Assembly: GCA_007122045.1 (NCBI GenBank) | Contig: SKJM01000085.1 | Location: 1-5,831 of the forward strand | Direction of reading: 5' to 3' | Length of the DNA: 5,831 nucleotides | Source: Planctomycetales bacterium | Lineage (GTDB): Bacteria; Planctomycetota; Planctomycetia; Pirellulales; Thermoguttaceae | In this document: positions 5,675-5,831 of the stretch, piece after piece | How positions within the stretch are numbered: position 1 is the stretch's first letter | Layout of the letters: every line of letters begins with the position of its first letter | Notes under the pieces: model-generated | Database searches by the model: none | What the model saw: only the letters and a program-made list of their open reading frames with translations | What the model was told of the DNA's origin: nothing | Made by a program: the position numbers and the translations under genes

Positions 5675-5698
5675 ACGGGCAGGAATGCCCATCCTACG
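5675..5698 (-). repeat. Inverted REP-like copy with a compensated stem
   Basis: The minus-strand sequence of 5675-5698 matches the arm 5616-5639 at 22 of 24 positions. The two differences turn the stem GGACA/TGTCC into GGGCA/TGCCC, so one A-T pair becomes a G-C pair and pairing is kept. With 5616-5639 it forms an inverted pair around 35 bases, like the pair at 4177-4240 but with a longer spacer. Confidence 0.65.
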
Positions 5699-5831
5699 TG
5701 GTGGTGAGCCGCTTTTCGCGGCCCGCATATGTTTGGAGCCGTAGTCTAGGTGTTTTGGGGCGCCCGGGTCAAGATCGGACTCTTGTCACTACTCGCATTT
5801 GAACCCTGTTTCCCTGAATTCCCGCCCGGCG
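5699..5831. other. Right-edge region without a recognisable gene
   Basis: Apart from the candidate minus-strand promoter at 5743-5772 and a small GCCGC/GCGGC stem (5708-5722), these 133 bases show no coding frame with a start and ribosome binding site, no RNA gene and no further repeat copy. The lower GC content compared with the genes suits an intergenic region whose other neighbour lies beyond the window. Confidence 0.45.
5743..5772 (-). promoter_or_regulatory. Possible sigma-70 promoter for the pseudo-mutase gene
   Basis: On the minus strand TTGACC (5772-5767) lies 18 bases before TAGACT (5748-5743). The -35 matches five of six consensus bases and the -10 four of six. Transcription would start near 5736 and give a leader of about 165 bases that runs through the whole REP-like cluster. 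The strength of the -10 is modest. Confidence 0.4.

Noticed and set aside
5568..5698. CRISPR array
   Set aside because: There are only two direct copies plus an inverted one, the units abut without unique spacers, and the core is itself palindromic and recurs inverted at 4177-4240.
5708..5722. Small hairpin GCCGC-TTTTC-GCGGC
   Set aside because: A 5-bp stem in GC-rich DNA is expected by chance, and no T-run or neighbouring gene end gives it a role.
5736..5815. tRNA-like text (GTAGTCTAGG, and GGGTTCAAAT on the minus strand)
   Set aside because: The pieces resemble D-loop and T-loop motifs on different strands, but no T stem, acceptor stem or anticodon arm can be paired around them.

Overview
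The window is GC-rich bacterial DNA, most likely from a planctomycete of the Pirellulales type. The inference rests on three things: a Tat-exported Gfo/Idh/MocA oxidoreductase, an AddB/RecC-like PD-(D/E)XK nuclease-family protein and an odd phosphohexomutase homologue of kinds common there, and scattered copies of a GTAGGATGGACATTCCTGTCC-type palindromic repeat. No rRNA, tRNA, CRISPR array or insertion-sequence transposase was seen.

Layout. Positions 1-1346 (minus) hold the N-terminal 448 codons of a large AddB/RecC-like protein that runs off the left edge; a palindromic element is embedded in frame at 166-242. A divergent intergenic region (1347-1705) carries a good extended -10 promoter for the rightward gene, a second possible promoter upstream, and a weak one for the leftward gene. 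Positions 1706-3010 (plus) encode a Tat-exported Gfo/Idh/MocA oxidoreductase. It converges on a class I/II aminotransferase (3007-4119, minus), and the two stop codons overlap within 4 bp. A perfect 14-bp hairpin sits inside the last codons of the aminotransferase. Upstream of it (4120-4279) lie an unusual purine-rich leader with three AAGGAG copies and a REP-like inverted pair. Positions 4280-5572 (minus) encode a three-domain phosphohexomutase homologue whose catalytic serine loop and sugar-binding loop are lost, whose phosphate-binding fourth domain is absent, and which has an N-terminal Cys/His cluster. Its start codon lies inside a 35-bp tandem repeat that belongs to a second REP-like cluster (5568-5698). 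A possible promoter lies further upstream at 5743-5772.

How the parts relate. The pseudo-mutase and the aminotransferase point the same way and could share a transcript interrupted by the REP-like hairpin. Nothing in the sequence ties the four proteins into one pathway; the region looks like ordinary chromosome shaped by repeat insertion. The most notable items are the catalytically degenerate mutase, the REP/BIME-like repeats (one copy shows a compensatory pair of changes in its stem), and the palindrome inserted in frame in the nuclease-family gene.
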